A DNA stretch of 64,000 nt from Rhodoglobus sp. Lineage in GTDB: Bacteria > Actinomycetota > Actinomycetes > Actinomycetales > Microbacteriaceae. The stretch covers positions 22,826 through 86,825 of the forward strand of contig JAODLY010000032.1 of assembly GCA_025464445.1 (NCBI GenBank), written 5' to 3'. This document shows, piece after piece, positions 46,487 through 60,412 of the stretch. Made by a program: the position numbers and the translations under genes. Below the pieces are notes generated by a model. It was not told the DNA's origin. It was given only the letters and a program-made list of their open reading frames with translations, and did no database searches. Each line of letters begins with the position of its first letter. The stretch's first letter is position 1.

Positions 46487-48307
46487 ATGCCGCGACGCAG
46501 GAGCTTTCGATTCGCTGCCGTCGCAATGGTCGCCGTCATCGCGCTGTCCGGTTGCGTGCCCTCCGCGCCCCCGGCTTCCTCAACCATTGACACGGCCGCG
46601 CAGAAGAAGGTCGACCAACTGCGCAGCGGTTCCTTTGACGAGGCGAGTGTGAAGATCGTCGGCGACGAACTTGTCGCGGCCGGCGTGGCTGTCGAGGACG
46701 CCTGGGATGACACTGCACACGAACTTGTCCGGATCACCCCCTGGCAGCTGCAGAACATGGCGATCGAGGCCGCGAACGGCGGCGGAGCCAGCGGCGCCGA
46801 ACTCGACGCCGCATCGCCCGCCCCTCCGGGGGTGCCCCCGATCGGCTACCTGATCTCCGCCTGGGCTCTCAGCTACGACAGTGATTCCGCACGTTTCGCA
46901 CACGCGCTGCTCGGCGACCAGGACTTCCATCATCCCGAGTCGATTCTTTTCCCGAGCGCGGTGACCACGCTCTTCCTCGCGGATGCCACCGCCGATTACG
47001 ACGCGGCCGACGTTCCCATCGACGGCGCCATCGGTCCCGCCGTCGGCACGATGTCGTTGGCAGGCTACCTTCAGCCCCAGGCGGCCGGTCCTTGCAGCGC
47101 AGTCGCAAACTTCATCCAGCGCGCGATTGCCACGGTCGTGAACGCCCTCAAGGTCGACACATCGAAGGGCGGTGTGGTCGGGTTTCTGGGGCACATCTGG
47201 AATGCCGCGGTCGACCTCGCCGCTGGACTCGTGAAGGGACTGATCGAGGTGGTGACGCGCCCTGTGGTGCAGTTGCTGGTGAACATCTTCGGTGCTATCG
47301 AGACGATCCGCCAGCTTTCCAGCTACCTGGCGCCATGGCGCGCGACAGTCACGCCGAAGCCGGAGACCAACTTGTTCGGCATTGGCGATGAAAAGGTGCA
47401 CGGCAGGATGACTGTGACCGTGCTGGACAACCGACTGCCCATCCCAGGGCCGGTGCTCGACTGCGCGGAGGTGTTCGGCGTGAACCTGCGTGACGCCGGC
47501 TCCGCGGCCGGATCGAAGGTGACCTGGACGCCCACCAACATGGCACGACCCGACCTCTCCCGGCGTGATACGGCTGAGGACGTGCTCGACCGCAACCAGT
47601 TGGCGAACTACGACTACCTCACCGGGCAGGAGAGCGCGAAAGACGCCAAGGGGGAGGAGCACGCCGGCCTGCTCAAGCTGGTGGCCTCGGTGCAGCGCAA
47701 CGACATCGAGAAGATCCGCAAACTCTTCACCGCCCTGGTCTTCGACCAGGTGCCCTCAAGTATCCGCGGCATCGTCACGACGATCGCCGGTCCCATCCTG
47801 GATGCCGCGACCACCCACCTCACGGCTCTGACCGACGTGCGCTCCACGGGGTACGTCGCGATAACCTTCCATGGCAAGCCGCCGGCGGAACCCACAGCCG
47901 AAGCCACCGCCGCAGTCACCTGCCTCGCGTCCGGGGTGATGCCTGGGCACTATGTCGGCAGTGACACCTTGCATTACGAGTCCGCATTCTGGGGTTTCGT
48001 CGTCGACTGGCTGTACACCCTCGACGTGACAGTGGGTACCGGTGGCGAACTCGAGGGCACGATGGTCGCCGATAGCCAGACCAGTGGTTCGAGCACTGAC
48101 AGCAAGCACTACGTTTACGTGGTGGGGGGAACCGTGGACGCCCCCTTGCTCGACGGACAGCCAGCATCCCAACTGCCCGGATTCCTGTCCGCGATAACGG
48201 GAGACTGCAAGCACCTCGACTGGACCTGGGACTGGAGGGGGGTGCTCGATGGCGATCCCGGAGGAGATTGGGTGGTCGCGATCCACGCACCCCTAGTGGT
48301 CCCCTGA
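46487..48307 (+). CDS. Large lipoprotein of unknown function
   Basis: A 606-residue protein with a basic signal peptide and lipobox ALSGC (Cys23). A central amphipathic stretch (about residues 225-275, NAAVDLAAGLVKGLIEVVTRPVVQLLVNIFGAI) may be membrane-associated. The C-terminal 130 residues look beta-rich and have paired cysteines. I recognise no family. AGGAGG (46471-46476) and TATGCT (46434-46439) give it its own expression signals; GACCA-AC-TGGTC (46404-46415) upstream is a possible operator. It interrupts trmH-pheS, and a trmH fragment follows it, so it was probably inserted. Confidence 0.8.
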   Translation: MPRRRSFRFAAVAMVAVIALSGCVPSAPPASSTIDTAAQKKVDQLRSGSFDEASVKIVGDELVAAGVAVEDAWDDTAHELVRITPWQLQNMAIEAANGGGASGAELDAASPAPPGVPPIGYLISAWALSYDSDSARFAHALLGDQDFHHPESILFPSAVTTLFLADATADYDAADVPIDGAIGPAVGTMSLAGYLQPQAAGPCSAVANFIQRAIATVVNALKVDTSKGGVVGFLGHIWNAAVDLAAGLVKGLIEVVTRPVVQLLVNIFGAIETIRQLSSYLAPWRATVTPKPETNLFGIGDEKVHGRMTVTVLDNRLPIPGPVLDCAEVFGVNLRDAGSAAGSKVTWTPTNMARPDLSRRDTAEDVLDRNQLANYDYLTGQESAKDAKGEEHAGLLKLVASVQRNDIEKIRKLFTALVFDQVPSSIRGIVTTIAGPILDAATTHLTALTDVRSTGYVAITFHGKPPAEPTAEATAAVTCLASGVMPGHYVGSDTLHYESAFWGFVVDWLYTLDVTVGTGGELEGTMVADSQTSGSSTDSKHYVYVVGGTVDAPLLDGQPASQLPGFLSAITGDCKHLDWTWDWRGVLDGDPGGDWVVAIHAPLVVP

Positions 48308-48327
48308 GCGCCACGGCGCTCGCCCAG

Positions 48328-48455
48328 TACAACCCCAAGGTTGTGCGTGCGACGATCGGGATCGCTGTTCTGTGTTCCCGTCGCTACCGATGAATCTCGC
48401 GACCGCGGCATCCGTGTGTCTCTACGAGAGCGCGTTCGCGCAACGCTCCGCCTAG
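48328..48455 (+). pseudogene. Remnant of a second trmH 3' end
   Basis: Positions 48328-48387 match trmH 46041-46099 closely (a one-base insertion and a few substitutions), and 48388-48455 match trmH 46321-46388, encoding the motif MNLATAASVCLYESAFAQRS and ending in TAG. About 220 nt between the two parts are deleted. There is no start codon or intact domain. The remnant directly precedes the pheS promoter, where the original trmH end is expected. Confidence 0.85.
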
Positions 48456-49508
<1,053 letters not shown>

Positions 49509-49509
49509 C

Positions 49510-52014
49510 ATGCGGGTACCGATCTCATGGCTGCGTGAATTCGTGGATGTGCCCGCCGACGTCACAGACGAAGACGTTCACGCCGCGCTCGTGAAGGTCG
49601 GCCTCGAGGAAGAGGACGTGCACCGCTTCGAGGTGACAGGTCCTGTCGTTGTCGGCCAGGTGCTGTCGTTCACCCCGGAGCCGCAGACCAACGGCAAGAC
49701 GATCAACTGGTGCCAGGTGGATGTCGGAGTCTCGACAGGCTCGACCCCCGACATTCGTGGCATTGTCTGCGGCGCCCACAACTTCGCGGTCGGCGACAAG
49801 GTAGTCGTGTCGCTGCCCGGCGCGGTGCTGCCCGGCCCGTTCCCCATCGCGGCGCGCCAGACGTACGGCCACACCTCCGACGGCATGATCGCGTCAGCCA
49901 GGGAGCTCGGGCTCGGCGACGAGCACGACGGCATCCTGCTGCTGAAGACCCTCGGCCTCGACCCGGAGCTCGGCACCGACGCCATCCACCTGCTCGGCCT
50001 CGACGACTTCGCCGTGGAGGTCAACGTCACGCCCGACCGCGGCTACGCGTTGTCGATCCGCGGCATCGCTCGCGAATACGCGAACTCGACGGGGGCGGCG
50101 TTCCGCGATCCGGCCGCCGCTGTGACACCGGTCGACGCCTCCGGTTTCTCGGTGACGATTGCTGACGACGCTCCGATCCGCGGCAAGGCCGGGGTCTCCG
50201 TGTTCATGTCCCGCGTGGTGCGCGGCGTGGATCCGAGCCGCCCGACGCCGCCCTGGATGGTGTCCCGGCTGCTGCTCGCCGGCATCCGCTCGATCTCGCT
50301 CGTCGTCGACATTAGCAACTACGTCATGCTCGAGATCGGCCAGCCGATCCACGCCTACGACCTGGACAAGATCAACGGCGGCTTCACGATCCGCCGCGCG
50401 AAGGCCGGCGAGAAGTTCGAGACTCTCGACGGGCAGGTGCGCGCGCTCGATGTGCAGGACCTGCTGATCGACGACGCCTCCGGCCCTGTCGGCCTGGCCG
50501 GTGTCATGGGCGGGGCATCCACCGAGATCAGCGGCACGACGACGAACGTGCTCGTCGAGGCAGGAAACTGGGAAGCCATCACGATCGCCCGCACCGCTCG
50601 CCGGCACAAGCTCTGGAGCGAGGCCGCGCGACGCTACGAGCGCGGCGTCGACCCGAAGGTCGCCGCCCCCGGAGCCGCTAGGGTCGTGCAACTGCTCGAG
50701 CAACTCGCCGGCGGAACGGCCGACCCGCTGGGATCGGTGTACGACGCCTCGGTGCCGCCGCAGCCGATCGGACTGCCCGAGCGTTACATCGCGAACATCA
50801 TCGGCGTCGAGTACTCGGCGGACGAGATCACGGACTCGCTCGCCGCCATCGGCGCGACGGTCGAACTTTCGGAAGACGGCTGGAAGGTCACTCCGCCCAC
50901 CTGGCGCACCGACCTGGATGACAAGTCGACGCTGGCGGAAGAGGTCGCGCGCATCGTCGGCTACGACCGCATCCCGTCGATTCTCCCCGTCGCCCCTCCC
51001 GGGCGCGGTCTCACCCGCGAGCAGCGCCTGCGGCGCTCCACGGCGAACGGCCTCGCCGCGGCCGGGCTCACCGAGGTGCTCGCCTATCCCTTCGTCTCCC
51101 AGGCGTCGAACGACCTGTTCGGCTCGCCGGCCGGTGGCACTCCCGCGATCAAGCTGGCAAATCCGCTCGACCCGGATGCCGCGTGGCTGCGCACCTCGCT
51201 GTGGCCCGGGCTCATCGCCGTCGCCCGCCGCAACCTGTCCCGCGGGCTGACGGATCTCGCGCTCTTCGAACTCGGGACGGTCGTGCGTCCGGTTGCCGGC
51301 ACCGCGTACGGCAGCGGACCGCTGCCCGTGGGGGCCGCGCGTCCCTCAGACGATGTGCTCGGCGCGCTTCGCGCGAGCATCCCGCCGCAGCCCTGGCACG
51401 TGGGTGCCCTGTTCCTGGGTGACGCGATCACGAAGCAGCCGGGCCAGGCCGCCGTGGGTGGCGGATTGGCCGACGCGCTGGATGCCGCGCGGCAGGTCGC
51501 CTCGACAGTGGCGGCACCCCTCTCCATCGTGACCGGCTCGCACCAGGCGCTGCACCCCGGGCGCACCGCGGAACTGCGGGTCGGCGACCGTGTCGTGGGC
51601 TACGCGGGGGAGCTGCTCCCGTCGATCGCCGCCGACCTCGACCTGCCGCGGGTCGTCGGGTTGCTCGAGCTCGACCTCGATGCGCTCATGGGGCTCGGCC
51701 GCAAGGATGTCGCGGCCACCCCGATCGCGAGCCTTCCCGCCGCCACGCAGGATGTGTCGCTCGTGGTCGCCGAATCGGTGCGGGCGGGGGAGCTCCTGGC
51801 GATCCTCGTCGAGGGCGCCGGGGAACTGCTCGAGCACGCGACCCTCGTCGACGACTACCGCGGCCCCGGCATCCCCGATGGCAGCAAGTCGCTGACGTTC
51901 GCGTTGCGCTTCCGCGCGTCCGACCGCACGCTCACCCAGGCCGAGGCGACCGCGGCCAAGACCGCCGCCGTCACCCTCGCCGCGGCGCGCGTGGGAGCAA
52001 CCCTCCGCGAGTAG
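49510..52014 (+). CDS. pheT: Phenylalanine--tRNA ligase beta subunit
   Basis: PheT is the structural and editing partner of PheS. The 834-residue protein shows the usual order: B1/EMAP-like tRNA-binding domain (GPVVVGQVLSFTPEPQTNGKTINWCQVDVG), B3/B4 editing domain (PDRGYALSIRGIAREYA, ISNYVMLEIGQPIHAYDLDKI), B5, a catalytic-like B6-B7 region, and a C-terminal anticodon-binding fold (SLTFALRFRASDRTLTQAEA). Coupled to pheS. Confidence 0.96.
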   Translation: MRVPISWLREFVDVPADVTDEDVHAALVKVGLEEEDVHRFEVTGPVVVGQVLSFTPEPQTNGKTINWCQVDVGVSTGSTPDIRGIVCGAHNFAVGDKVVVSLPGAVLPGPFPIAARQTYGHTSDGMIASARELGLGDEHDGILLLKTLGLDPELGTDAIHLLGLDDFAVEVNVTPDRGYALSIRGIAREYANSTGAAFRDPAAAVTPVDASGFSVTIADDAPIRGKAGVSVFMSRVVRGVDPSRPTPPWMVSRLLLAGIRSISLVVDISNYVMLEIGQPIHAYDLDKINGGFTIRRAKAGEKFETLDGQVRALDVQDLLIDDASGPVGLAGVMGGASTEISGTTTNVLVEAGNWEAITIARTARRHKLWSEAARRYERGVDPKVAAPGAARVVQLLEQLAGGTADPLGSVYDASVPPQPIGLPERYIANIIGVEYSADEITDSLAAIGATVELSEDGWKVTPPTWRTDLDDKSTLAEEVARIVGYDRIPSILPVAPPGRGLTREQRLRRSTANGLAAAGLTEVLAYPFVSQASNDLFGSPAGGTPAIKLANPLDPDAAWLRTSLWPGLIAVARRNLSRGLTDLALFELGTVVRPVAGTAYGSGPLPVGAARPSDDVLGALRASIPPQPWHVGALFLGDAITKQPGQAAVGGGLADALDAARQVASTVAAPLSIVTGSHQALHPGRTAELRVGDRVVGYAGELLPSIAADLDLPRVVGLLELDLDALMGLGRKDVAATPIASLPAATQDVSLVVAESVRAGELLAILVEGAGELLEHATLVDDYRGPGIPDGSKSLTFALRFRASDRTLTQAEATAAKTAAVTLAAARVGATLRE

Positions 52015-52021
52015 CGCGCCC

Positions 52022-52049
52022 GACTTCGGGTAGATGACTTCGGGTAGAT
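52022..52049. repeat. Tandem 14-nt duplication
   Basis: GACTTCGGGTAGAT occurs twice head to tail (52022-52035 and 52036-52049), ending a few bases before the family A palindrome. Confidence 0.9.
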
Positions 52050-52056
52050 GTCGAAT

Positions 52057-52102
52057 TCGTTCGCGATCTCAAGGAAGCGTGAGCGTGACTCCTTGAGATC
52101 GC
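52057..52102. repeat. Intergenic palindrome family A, copy 3 (partly decayed)
   Basis: The left arm is intact (TCGTTCGCGATCTCAAGGA, ending at 52075). The right arm keeps 13 paired bases (52090-52102) and then diverges. The loop is again exactly 14 nt (52076-52089) with C at position 3, TG at 5-6 and AC at 13-14. Confidence 0.85.
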
Positions 52103-52383
52103 TAGTCAATGAATACGGGCAACGAGGCGCGCGGCGAAACGGCCGGGCGAAGCGCTGCCCTAAGCGCATCGATTCGCTTGCTGGTGCGGGAGGGGAGTAC
52201 TCTCGTTTTCGTGACCGGTATCCGCAGCACCCGCGACAGCCTCGAGCTGGTCGCCGTCGTGCAGCGACGCGGCACTTCAGAGCGACGATAGGCGACGTTT
52301 CGCGCCCTCGGCCGGTTTTCGGTCGCGCGCGAGCCGCCGCCGCTTTCGACCCCCTCGTCCCTCACGTCTCTTAAGGTTGAGCC

Positions 52384-53448
52384 ATGTCTTTATCGGTCGC
52401 CGTGGCTGGTGCCAGCGGCTATGCCGGTGGCGAGCTACTTCGTCTCCTCTCCGCGCATCCGCAGTTCGATGTCACGACTGTCACGGCGTTCCAGAACGCC
52501 GGGCAGCCCCTCATCTCGTTGCAGCCGAACCTCCGCTCGCTCGCTCATCTCGAACTGAAACCGACGGATGCCGCGACCCTCGCCGGCCACGACGTCGTGT
52601 TCCTCGCCCTGCCGCACGGCAAGTCGGGTGAGGTCACGAAGCATCTGCCCGACTCCACCCTGATCGTCGACTGCGGAGCAGATCACCGGCTCACCGACGA
52701 GTCCGACTGGAAGCAGTTCTACGGCGGCGAGTATTTCGGCGCCTGGGACTACGGGATGCCCGAACTCCTGCTCGGCGGTTCGTCCGATGCGGGCGCCGCC
52801 GCCACCCAGCGGGTGAACCTCAAGGGCTCGAAGCGCATCGCGGTGCCGGGATGCAACGTCACGGCAATCACTCTGGGGCTCGCGCCCGGCATCCGCGCCG
52901 GGGTCATCGAGGCGAGCGACCTCGTCGCGGTTCTCGCGGTGGGCACGTCCGGCGCGGGCAAGAGCCTGCGCGCCGACCTGCTGGCGAGCGAGGTGCTCGG
53001 CTCGGCCTCCGCGTACCAGGTGGGCGGCACCCACCGCCACAATCCCGAGATCCGCCAGAACCTCGCCGTCGCCGGAGGGGTCGGCGTGAGCGTGTCGTTC
53101 ACTCCCGTGCTCGTGCCGTTGAGCCGGGGCATCCTCGCGACCTCGACGGCTCGGCTCGCGAAGGGCGCTACAGCGGCGAGCGTGCGGAACGCCTGGGAGT
53201 CTGCCTACGCCGACGAGCCGTTCGTGCACGTGTTGCCGGAGGGGCAGTTTCCGCGCACCGCAGACACCGTCGGTGCCAACACCGTGCTCATCGGTCTCGC
53301 TGTCGATGAGGCGGCCGGCCGTGTCGTCGTCGTGAGCGCGCTCGACAACCTCGTGAAGGGCACTGCCGGCGCGGCGATCCAGTCGGCGAACATCGCCCTC
53401 GGCTTCGCAGAGACTACCGGGCTGACAGTGGACGGGGTGGCGCCGTGA
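52384..53448 (+). CDS. argC: N-acetyl-gamma-glutamyl-phosphate reductase
   Basis: ArgC reduces N-acetylglutamyl phosphate to the semialdehyde with NADPH. The 354-residue protein has the Rossmann start [27 protein letters not shown], and the catalytic C157 in [16 protein letters not shown] carries the second conserved His. TAAGGT 6 nt before the ATG marks a leaderless promoter that drives the arg operon. It overlaps argJ by GTGA. Confidence 0.96.
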   Translation: MSLSVAVAGASGYAGGELLRLLSAHPQFDVTTVTAFQNAGQPLISLQPNLRSLAHLELKPTDAATLAGHDVVFLALPHGKSGEVTKHLPDSTLIVDCGADHRLTDESDWKQFYGGEYFGAWDYGMPELLLGGSSDAGAAATQRVNLKGSKRIAVPGCNVTAITLGLAPGIRAGVIEASDLVAVLAVGTSGAGKSLRADLLASEVLGSASAYQVGGTHRHNPEIRQNLAVAGGVGVSVSFTPVLVPLSRGILATSTARLAKGATAASVRNAWESAYADEPFVHVLPEGQFPRTADTVGANTVLIGLAVDEAAGRVVVVSALDNLVKGTAGAAIQSANIALGFAETTGLTVDGVAP

Positions 53449-54593
53449 GCGTGACCGCGGCGAAAGGCTTCGAGGCGGCAGGCGTCGAAGCGGGCCTGAA
53501 GGCCAGCGGCGGCCTGGATGTCGCGCTCGTCGTCAACCGGGGGCCCCTGGCGAACGCGGCCGCTGTCTTCACGAGCAACCGCTCCAAGGCGAACCCCATC
53601 ATCTGGTCGCAGCAGGTGATCGCCGATGGCACGGTCTCGGCGATCGTGCTCAACTCGGGTGGGGCGAACTGCTTCACCGGCCAGCAGGGATTCCAGGTCA
53701 CGCACTCCACGGCCGAGGCAGTCGCCGAGGCCCTCGGCGTGAGTGCCGGCGACGTGCTCGTCTGCTCCACCGGCCTGATCGGCGACCAGCTGCCGCTCGA
53801 CAAGGTGCTGGCAGGGGTTTCCGCAGCAGCCGCGGGTCTCGGCGACCACGGAGACGACGCGAGCCGCGCGATCATGACCACCGATTCGAAGCCCAAACGC
53901 TCGATCAGGATAGGCAACGGCTACACGGTCGGCGGCATGGCCAAGGGCGCCGGGATGCTCGCGCCGGGCCTCGCGACGATGCTCGTGGTCATCACGACAG
54001 ATGTCGTGCTCTCGTCTGCAGAACTCGACATCGCGCTGCGCCGGGCCACCCGGGCCAGCTTCGACAGGCTCGACTCGGACGGCTGCATGTCCACGAACGA
54101 CCAGGTGTCCCTGCTCGCCTCTGGCGCATCGGGGGTCGAACCCGACCTCGACGCGTTCGGCGCCGTGCTGGCGGAGGTCTGCCTCGACCTCGCCGAGCAG
54201 TTGCAGGGCGACGCGGAGGGGGCCAGCCACGACATCCGGATCGAAGTCGTCAACGCGCTCACCGAAGACGACGCCGTAGAGGTCGGCCGCTCGGTCGCGC
54301 GCAACAACCTGTTCAAGGCCGCGATCTTCGGCAACGATCCCAACTGGGGACGGGTGCTTGCCGCGATCGGAACCACGGATGCCGCCTTCGACCCGTACGA
54401 CGTCGACGTGAGCATGAACGGGGTGCGGGTCTGCCACGCCGGCGCCCCCGACCGCCCGCGCACCGAGGTCGACCTCACGCCTCGCCGGGTGGAGCTGCTC
54501 ATCGACCTCAGGTCCGGCTCCGAAACGGCGACGATCCTCACGAACGATCTCACGCACGACTACGTGCACGAGAACTCGGCGTACGCGTCCTAA
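53445..54593 (+). CDS. argJ: Glutamate N-acetyltransferase/amino-acid acetyltransferase
   Basis: ArgJ moves the acetyl group from acetylornithine to glutamate, closing the acetyl cycle. The 382-residue precursor contains the self-cleavage site [14 protein letters not shown], where T178 becomes the N-terminal nucleophile of the beta chain. [10 protein letters not shown] and GNDPNWGR are further signatures. With no argE or argA seen nearby, the cyclic pathway is likely; whether the enzyme also uses acetyl-CoA cannot be told from sequence. GTG start; its last base is the first base of argB. Confidence 0.95.
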   Translation: MSVTAAKGFEAAGVEAGLKASGGLDVALVVNRGPLANAAAVFTSNRSKANPIIWSQQVIADGTVSAIVLNSGGANCFTGQQGFQVTHSTAEAVAEALGVSAGDVLVCSTGLIGDQLPLDKVLAGVSAAAAGLGDHGDDASRAIMTTDSKPKRSIRIGNGYTVGGMAKGAGMLAPGLATMLVVITTDVVLSSAELDIALRRATRASFDRLDSDGCMSTNDQVSLLASGASGVEPDLDAFGAVLAEVCLDLAEQLQGDAEGASHDIRIEVVNALTEDDAVEVGRSVARNNLFKAAIFGNDPNWGRVLAAIGTTDAAFDPYDVDVSMNGVRVCHAGAPDRPRTEVDLTPRRVELLIDLRSGSETATILTNDLTHDYVHENSAYAS

Positions 54594-55468
54594 TGGTCAG
54601 CCAGGACCAGGCGGCCGCGAAGGCCGGAGTGCTCATCGAAGCCCTGCCGTGGCTCAAGCGTTTCCACGAAGAGATCATCGTGGTCAAGTTCGGCGGCAAC
54701 GCTATGACCGACGACGCGCTCAAACGCTCCTTCGCCGAGGACATGGTGTTCCTGCAGTACGCGGGCGTGCGCCCAGTTGTCGTGCACGGCGGTGGCCCGC
54801 AGATCACCGCGGAACTGACCCTGCGCGGCATCCCGAGCGAATTCAAGGGCGGGTACCGGGTGACGACGTCGGAGAGCATCGGCGTGATCCGCCAGGTGCT
54901 CTTCGAGCAGGTCGGCGGCGAGCTCGTGGGCCTCATCAACGAGCACGGCGACCTGGCCAGGGGGATCTCCGGTGACGAGAACGAGCTGTTCGCGGGGGAG
55001 AGGAAGGGTGTCGTCATCGACGGCGAGCTCGTCGATCTCGGCCTTGTCGGGGATGTCACCACCGTCGACCCCGCCGTGGTGTTCGAGGCGCTCGCCGCAG
55101 GGTTCATCCCCGTCGTTTCGACGGTCGCGACCGGGCCCGACGGCCTGCTCAACGTCAACGCGGATTCGGCCGCGGCATCCCTCGCGATCGCCCTCGGTGC
55201 CGCGAAACTCGTGGTCCTCACCGATGTCGCGGGCCTGTACAGCGACTGGCCCGACCGGGACTCGCTCGTCTCCGTCATCACAACGACCGAGCTCGCCGCA
55301 CTGCTACCGAACCTGGAGTCAGGGATGATCCCCAAAATGACGGCATGCCTGGACGCCGTCGCGGGCGGAGTGCCCAAAGCCGCAATCATCGACGGGCGGG
55401 AGCCGCACGCGATCCTGCTCGAGGTCTTCACGCAGAGCGGCATCGGAACGGAAGTGGTGCCGGCATGA
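54593..55468 (+). CDS. argB: Acetylglutamate kinase
   Basis: ArgB phosphorylates N-acetylglutamate and is usually the arginine-inhibited step. The 291-residue protein shows [37 protein letters not shown] and [18 protein letters not shown]. The N-terminal helix (about residues 5-25) that forms the arginine-sensitive ring in hexameric enzymes is present, so feedback inhibition is plausible. The stop overlaps the argD ATG (ATGA). Confidence 0.96.
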   Translation: MVSQDQAAAKAGVLIEALPWLKRFHEEIIVVKFGGNAMTDDALKRSFAEDMVFLQYAGVRPVVVHGGGPQITAELTLRGIPSEFKGGYRVTTSESIGVIRQVLFEQVGGELVGLINEHGDLARGISGDENELFAGERKGVVIDGELVDLGLVGDVTTVDPAVVFEALAAGFIPVVSTVATGPDGLLNVNADSAAASLAIALGAAKLVVLTDVAGLYSDWPDRDSLVSVITTTELAALLPNLESGMIPKMTACLDAVAGGVPKAAIIDGREPHAILLEVFTQSGIGTEVVPA

Positions 55469-56637
55469 GTGACTGGAAAGACGACTACGCGAACCACATC
55501 ATGAAGTCCGCGGCGCTGCCGAGCGCGGAACTCGTGCGCGGTGAGGGCTGCTACGTCTGGGACTCGGACGGCAACAAGTACCTCGACTTCCTGGCCGGCA
55601 TCGCCGTCAACTCGCTGGGGCATGCTCACCCCGTGCTCGTCGATGCGGTCAGCCGCCAGGTGGCGACGCTCGCCCACGTGTCCAACTACTTCGCGACCCC
55701 GCCGCAGCTCGAGCTCGCAGAGCGCCTGCTGCGCATCACCGGCGCGGGTGCCGGCGGTCGCGTCTTCTTCGGAAATTCAGGAGCTGAGGCGATCGAGGCC
55801 GCAATCAAGCTCGCCAGACGCACGAATCGGCCGAGAATCCTGAGTTTGCAGAACTCGTTCCACGGGCGCACGATGGGCTCGCTCTCGCTCACGGGAAAGT
55901 CGGCGTTGCGGGAGCCGTTCGAGCCGCTGCTGCCCAATGTCGAACACATCGACTCGACGATCGCGGCCCTCGAGGCTGCGATCGGACAGGATGTCGCGGC
56001 GCTCGTCATCGAGCCGATAAAGGGCGAGGCCGGCGTCGTCGACCTCCCCGAGGGTTACCTCGAGGCCGCACGGGACATCACGCGCGAGCACGGCGTGCTG
56101 CTCATCCTCGACGAGATCCAGACCGGGGCTGGGCGCACCGGCTCCTGGTTCGCGTTCCAGCAGCACGGGATCGTGCCAGACGCGATAGCCGTGGCCAAAG
56201 GCATCGGCGGCGGGGTGCCGATCGGTGCGCTCGTGACCTTCGGCGCGGCATCCGACCTGCTCACCGCCGGGCAGCACGGCAGTACTTTCGGCGGCAACCC
56301 GCTCGCGACAGCGGCGGCCAACGCGGTGCTCGGCGAGATCGAGCGCGCCGGGCTCATCGAGAACGCGCGACTGCGCGGCGAGCAATTGCGCGCGGCCATC
56401 GCCGGGCTGCCGCTCGTCGCCGAAGTGCGCGGCAGGGGGCTGCTCATCGGGGTAGGCCTCGACAAGCCGGTAGGTCCCGCGGTTGTGGCTGCCGCGATGT
56501 CCGTGGGGCTGATCGTCAATGCGCCAAACGACACGAGCATCCGGCTCGCACCGCCGCTCATCATCGGCGACGCCGAGGTCGCGGAGTTCGTCACCAAGTT
56601 CACAACGGCACTGACCCAAGCAAGTGAGGCGAAATGA
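55465..56637 (+). CDS. argD: Acetylornithine aminotransferase
   Basis: ArgD is the PLP enzyme forming N-acetylornithine. The 390-residue class III aminotransferase carries [50 protein letters not shown] and the PLP lysine K245 in [14 protein letters not shown]. The ATG overlaps the argB stop; a longer open frame upstream lies inside argB and was rejected. It overlaps argF by ATGA. Confidence 0.95.
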   Translation: MSDWKDDYANHIMKSAALPSAELVRGEGCYVWDSDGNKYLDFLAGIAVNSLGHAHPVLVDAVSRQVATLAHVSNYFATPPQLELAERLLRITGAGAGGRVFFGNSGAEAIEAAIKLARRTNRPRILSLQNSFHGRTMGSLSLTGKSALREPFEPLLPNVEHIDSTIAALEAAIGQDVAALVIEPIKGEAGVVDLPEGYLEAARDITREHGVLLILDEIQTGAGRTGSWFAFQQHGIVPDAIAVAKGIGGGVPIGALVTFGAASDLLTAGQHGSTFGGNPLATAAANAVLGEIERAGLIENARLRGEQLRAAIAGLPLVAEVRGRGLLIGVGLDKPVGPAVVAAAMSVGLIVNAPNDTSIRLAPPLIIGDAEVAEFVTKFTTALTQASEAK

Positions 56638-57563
56638 CCCGGCACTTCCTGCGCGACGACGACCTGACCCAGGCCGAGCAGACAGCGATTCTCGACCTGG
56701 CCGAGCTGATCAAGGCGGATCGCTGGGGCCGCAAGCCCCTCGCCGGTCCGCAGACAGTCGCGGTGATCTTCGACAAGTCGTCCACGCGCACGCGCGTGTC
56801 ATTCGCTGTCGGCATCGCCGACCTCGGGGGGGTGCCGCTCATCATCTCGACGGCGAACAGCCAGCTCGGCGGCAAGGAGAGCCCTTCGGATACCGCAAGG
56901 GTGCTCGAACGCCAGGTTGCCGCGATCGTCTGGCGCACCTACGGCCAGGCCGGTCTCGTCGAGATGGCCGCGGGTACGACGGTGCCCGTGATCAACGCAC
57001 TGAGTGACGAGTTCCACCCCTGCCAGTTGCTCGCCGACCTGCTCACCATCCGCGAGCAGAAGGGCACGCTCGCCGGGCTCACCGTCACGTTCCTCGGAGA
57101 CGGCGCCGACAACATGGTGCACTCCTACCTGCTCGCGGGAGCGACTGCCGGGATGCACGTGCGCGTCGCCTGCCCGGCCGACTACATGCCAGACGAACGC
57201 GTTGTCGCCGACGCCGATGCGATAGCCGTGACGACGGGCGGATCCGTCACCATCTACACCGACCCCATCGAAGCCGTCGCCGGTGCCGACGTCGTGGTGA
57301 CCGACACCTGGGTGTCGATGGGCAAGGAGGAGGAGAAGGCCGCGCGCGTGGCATCCCTCGGTTCATACAAGGTCGACGCAGAGCTCATGGCGCTCGCGAA
57401 ACCCGATGCGATATTCCTGCACTGCCTGCCGGCCGACCGCGGCTACGAGGTGACCGGCGAGGTCATCGACGGGCCGCAGAGCGTCATCTGGGACGAGGCC
57501 GAAAACCGGCTGCACGCCCAGAAGGCGCTCATGGTCTGGTTGCTCGAGCAGCAGGCCGGTTGA
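56634..57563 (+). CDS. argF: Ornithine carbamoyltransferase
   Basis: ArgF joins carbamoyl phosphate to ornithine to form citrulline. The 309-residue protein has the carbamoyl-phosphate motif FDKSSTRTRVSF, the ornithine-side HPCQLLADLLT, VVTDTWVSMG, and HCLPADRGYEV. Last gene of the overlapping argC-J-B-D-F run. The argininosuccinate genes follow after 72 nt with their own promoter; no argR lies between, unlike the common argCJBDFRGH order. Confidence 0.96.
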   Translation: MTRHFLRDDDLTQAEQTAILDLAELIKADRWGRKPLAGPQTVAVIFDKSSTRTRVSFAVGIADLGGVPLIISTANSQLGGKESPSDTARVLERQVAAIVWRTYGQAGLVEMAAGTTVPVINALSDEFHPCQLLADLLTIREQKGTLAGLTVTFLGDGADNMVHSYLLAGATAGMHVRVACPADYMPDERVVADADAIAVTTGGSVTIYTDPIEAVAGADVVVTDTWVSMGKEEEKAARVASLGSYKVDAELMALAKPDAIFLHCLPADRGYEVTGEVIDGPQSVIWDEAENRLHAQKALMVWLLEQQAG

Positions 57564-57567
57564 GTAG

Positions 57568-57607
57568 GCCGCCCGCGGCCGTATCGAAACCGCACCTTCC
57601 CTAGACT
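57568..57607 (+). promoter_or_regulatory. Hairpin and promoter between argF and argG
   Basis: GGCCG-CCCG-CGGCC (57568-57581) forms a hairpin just after argF, and TAGACT (57602-57607) is a -10 candidate. Transcription would begin near 57614, about 20 nt before the argG ATG, and the short leader includes AAGGAG. argG can therefore be expressed apart from argCJBDF. Confidence 0.55.
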
Positions 57608-57635
57608 GAACACTGACTTACAAGGAGCAACACAC

Positions 57636-60390
<2,755 letters not shown>

Positions 60391-60412
60391 GCTTGGGAGA
60401 AGCCCCGCGCCC

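Larger units (their letters stand above)
52015..52383. other. Gene-free interval between pheT and argC
   Basis: 369 nt without a convincing gene. It contains, in order, a 14-nt tandem duplication, a decayed family A palindrome, about 250 nt of unassigned sequence, and the argC -10 element TAAGGT (52372-52377), 6 nt before the argC ATG. A 60-codon frame at 52109-52291 has no ribosome site or recognisable motif. I see no ArgR-type operator. Confidence 0.7.

Noticed and set aside
52109..52291. A 60-codon frame between pheT and argC
   Set aside because: No ribosome site, no motif, and it begins within sequence next to the decayed palindrome.
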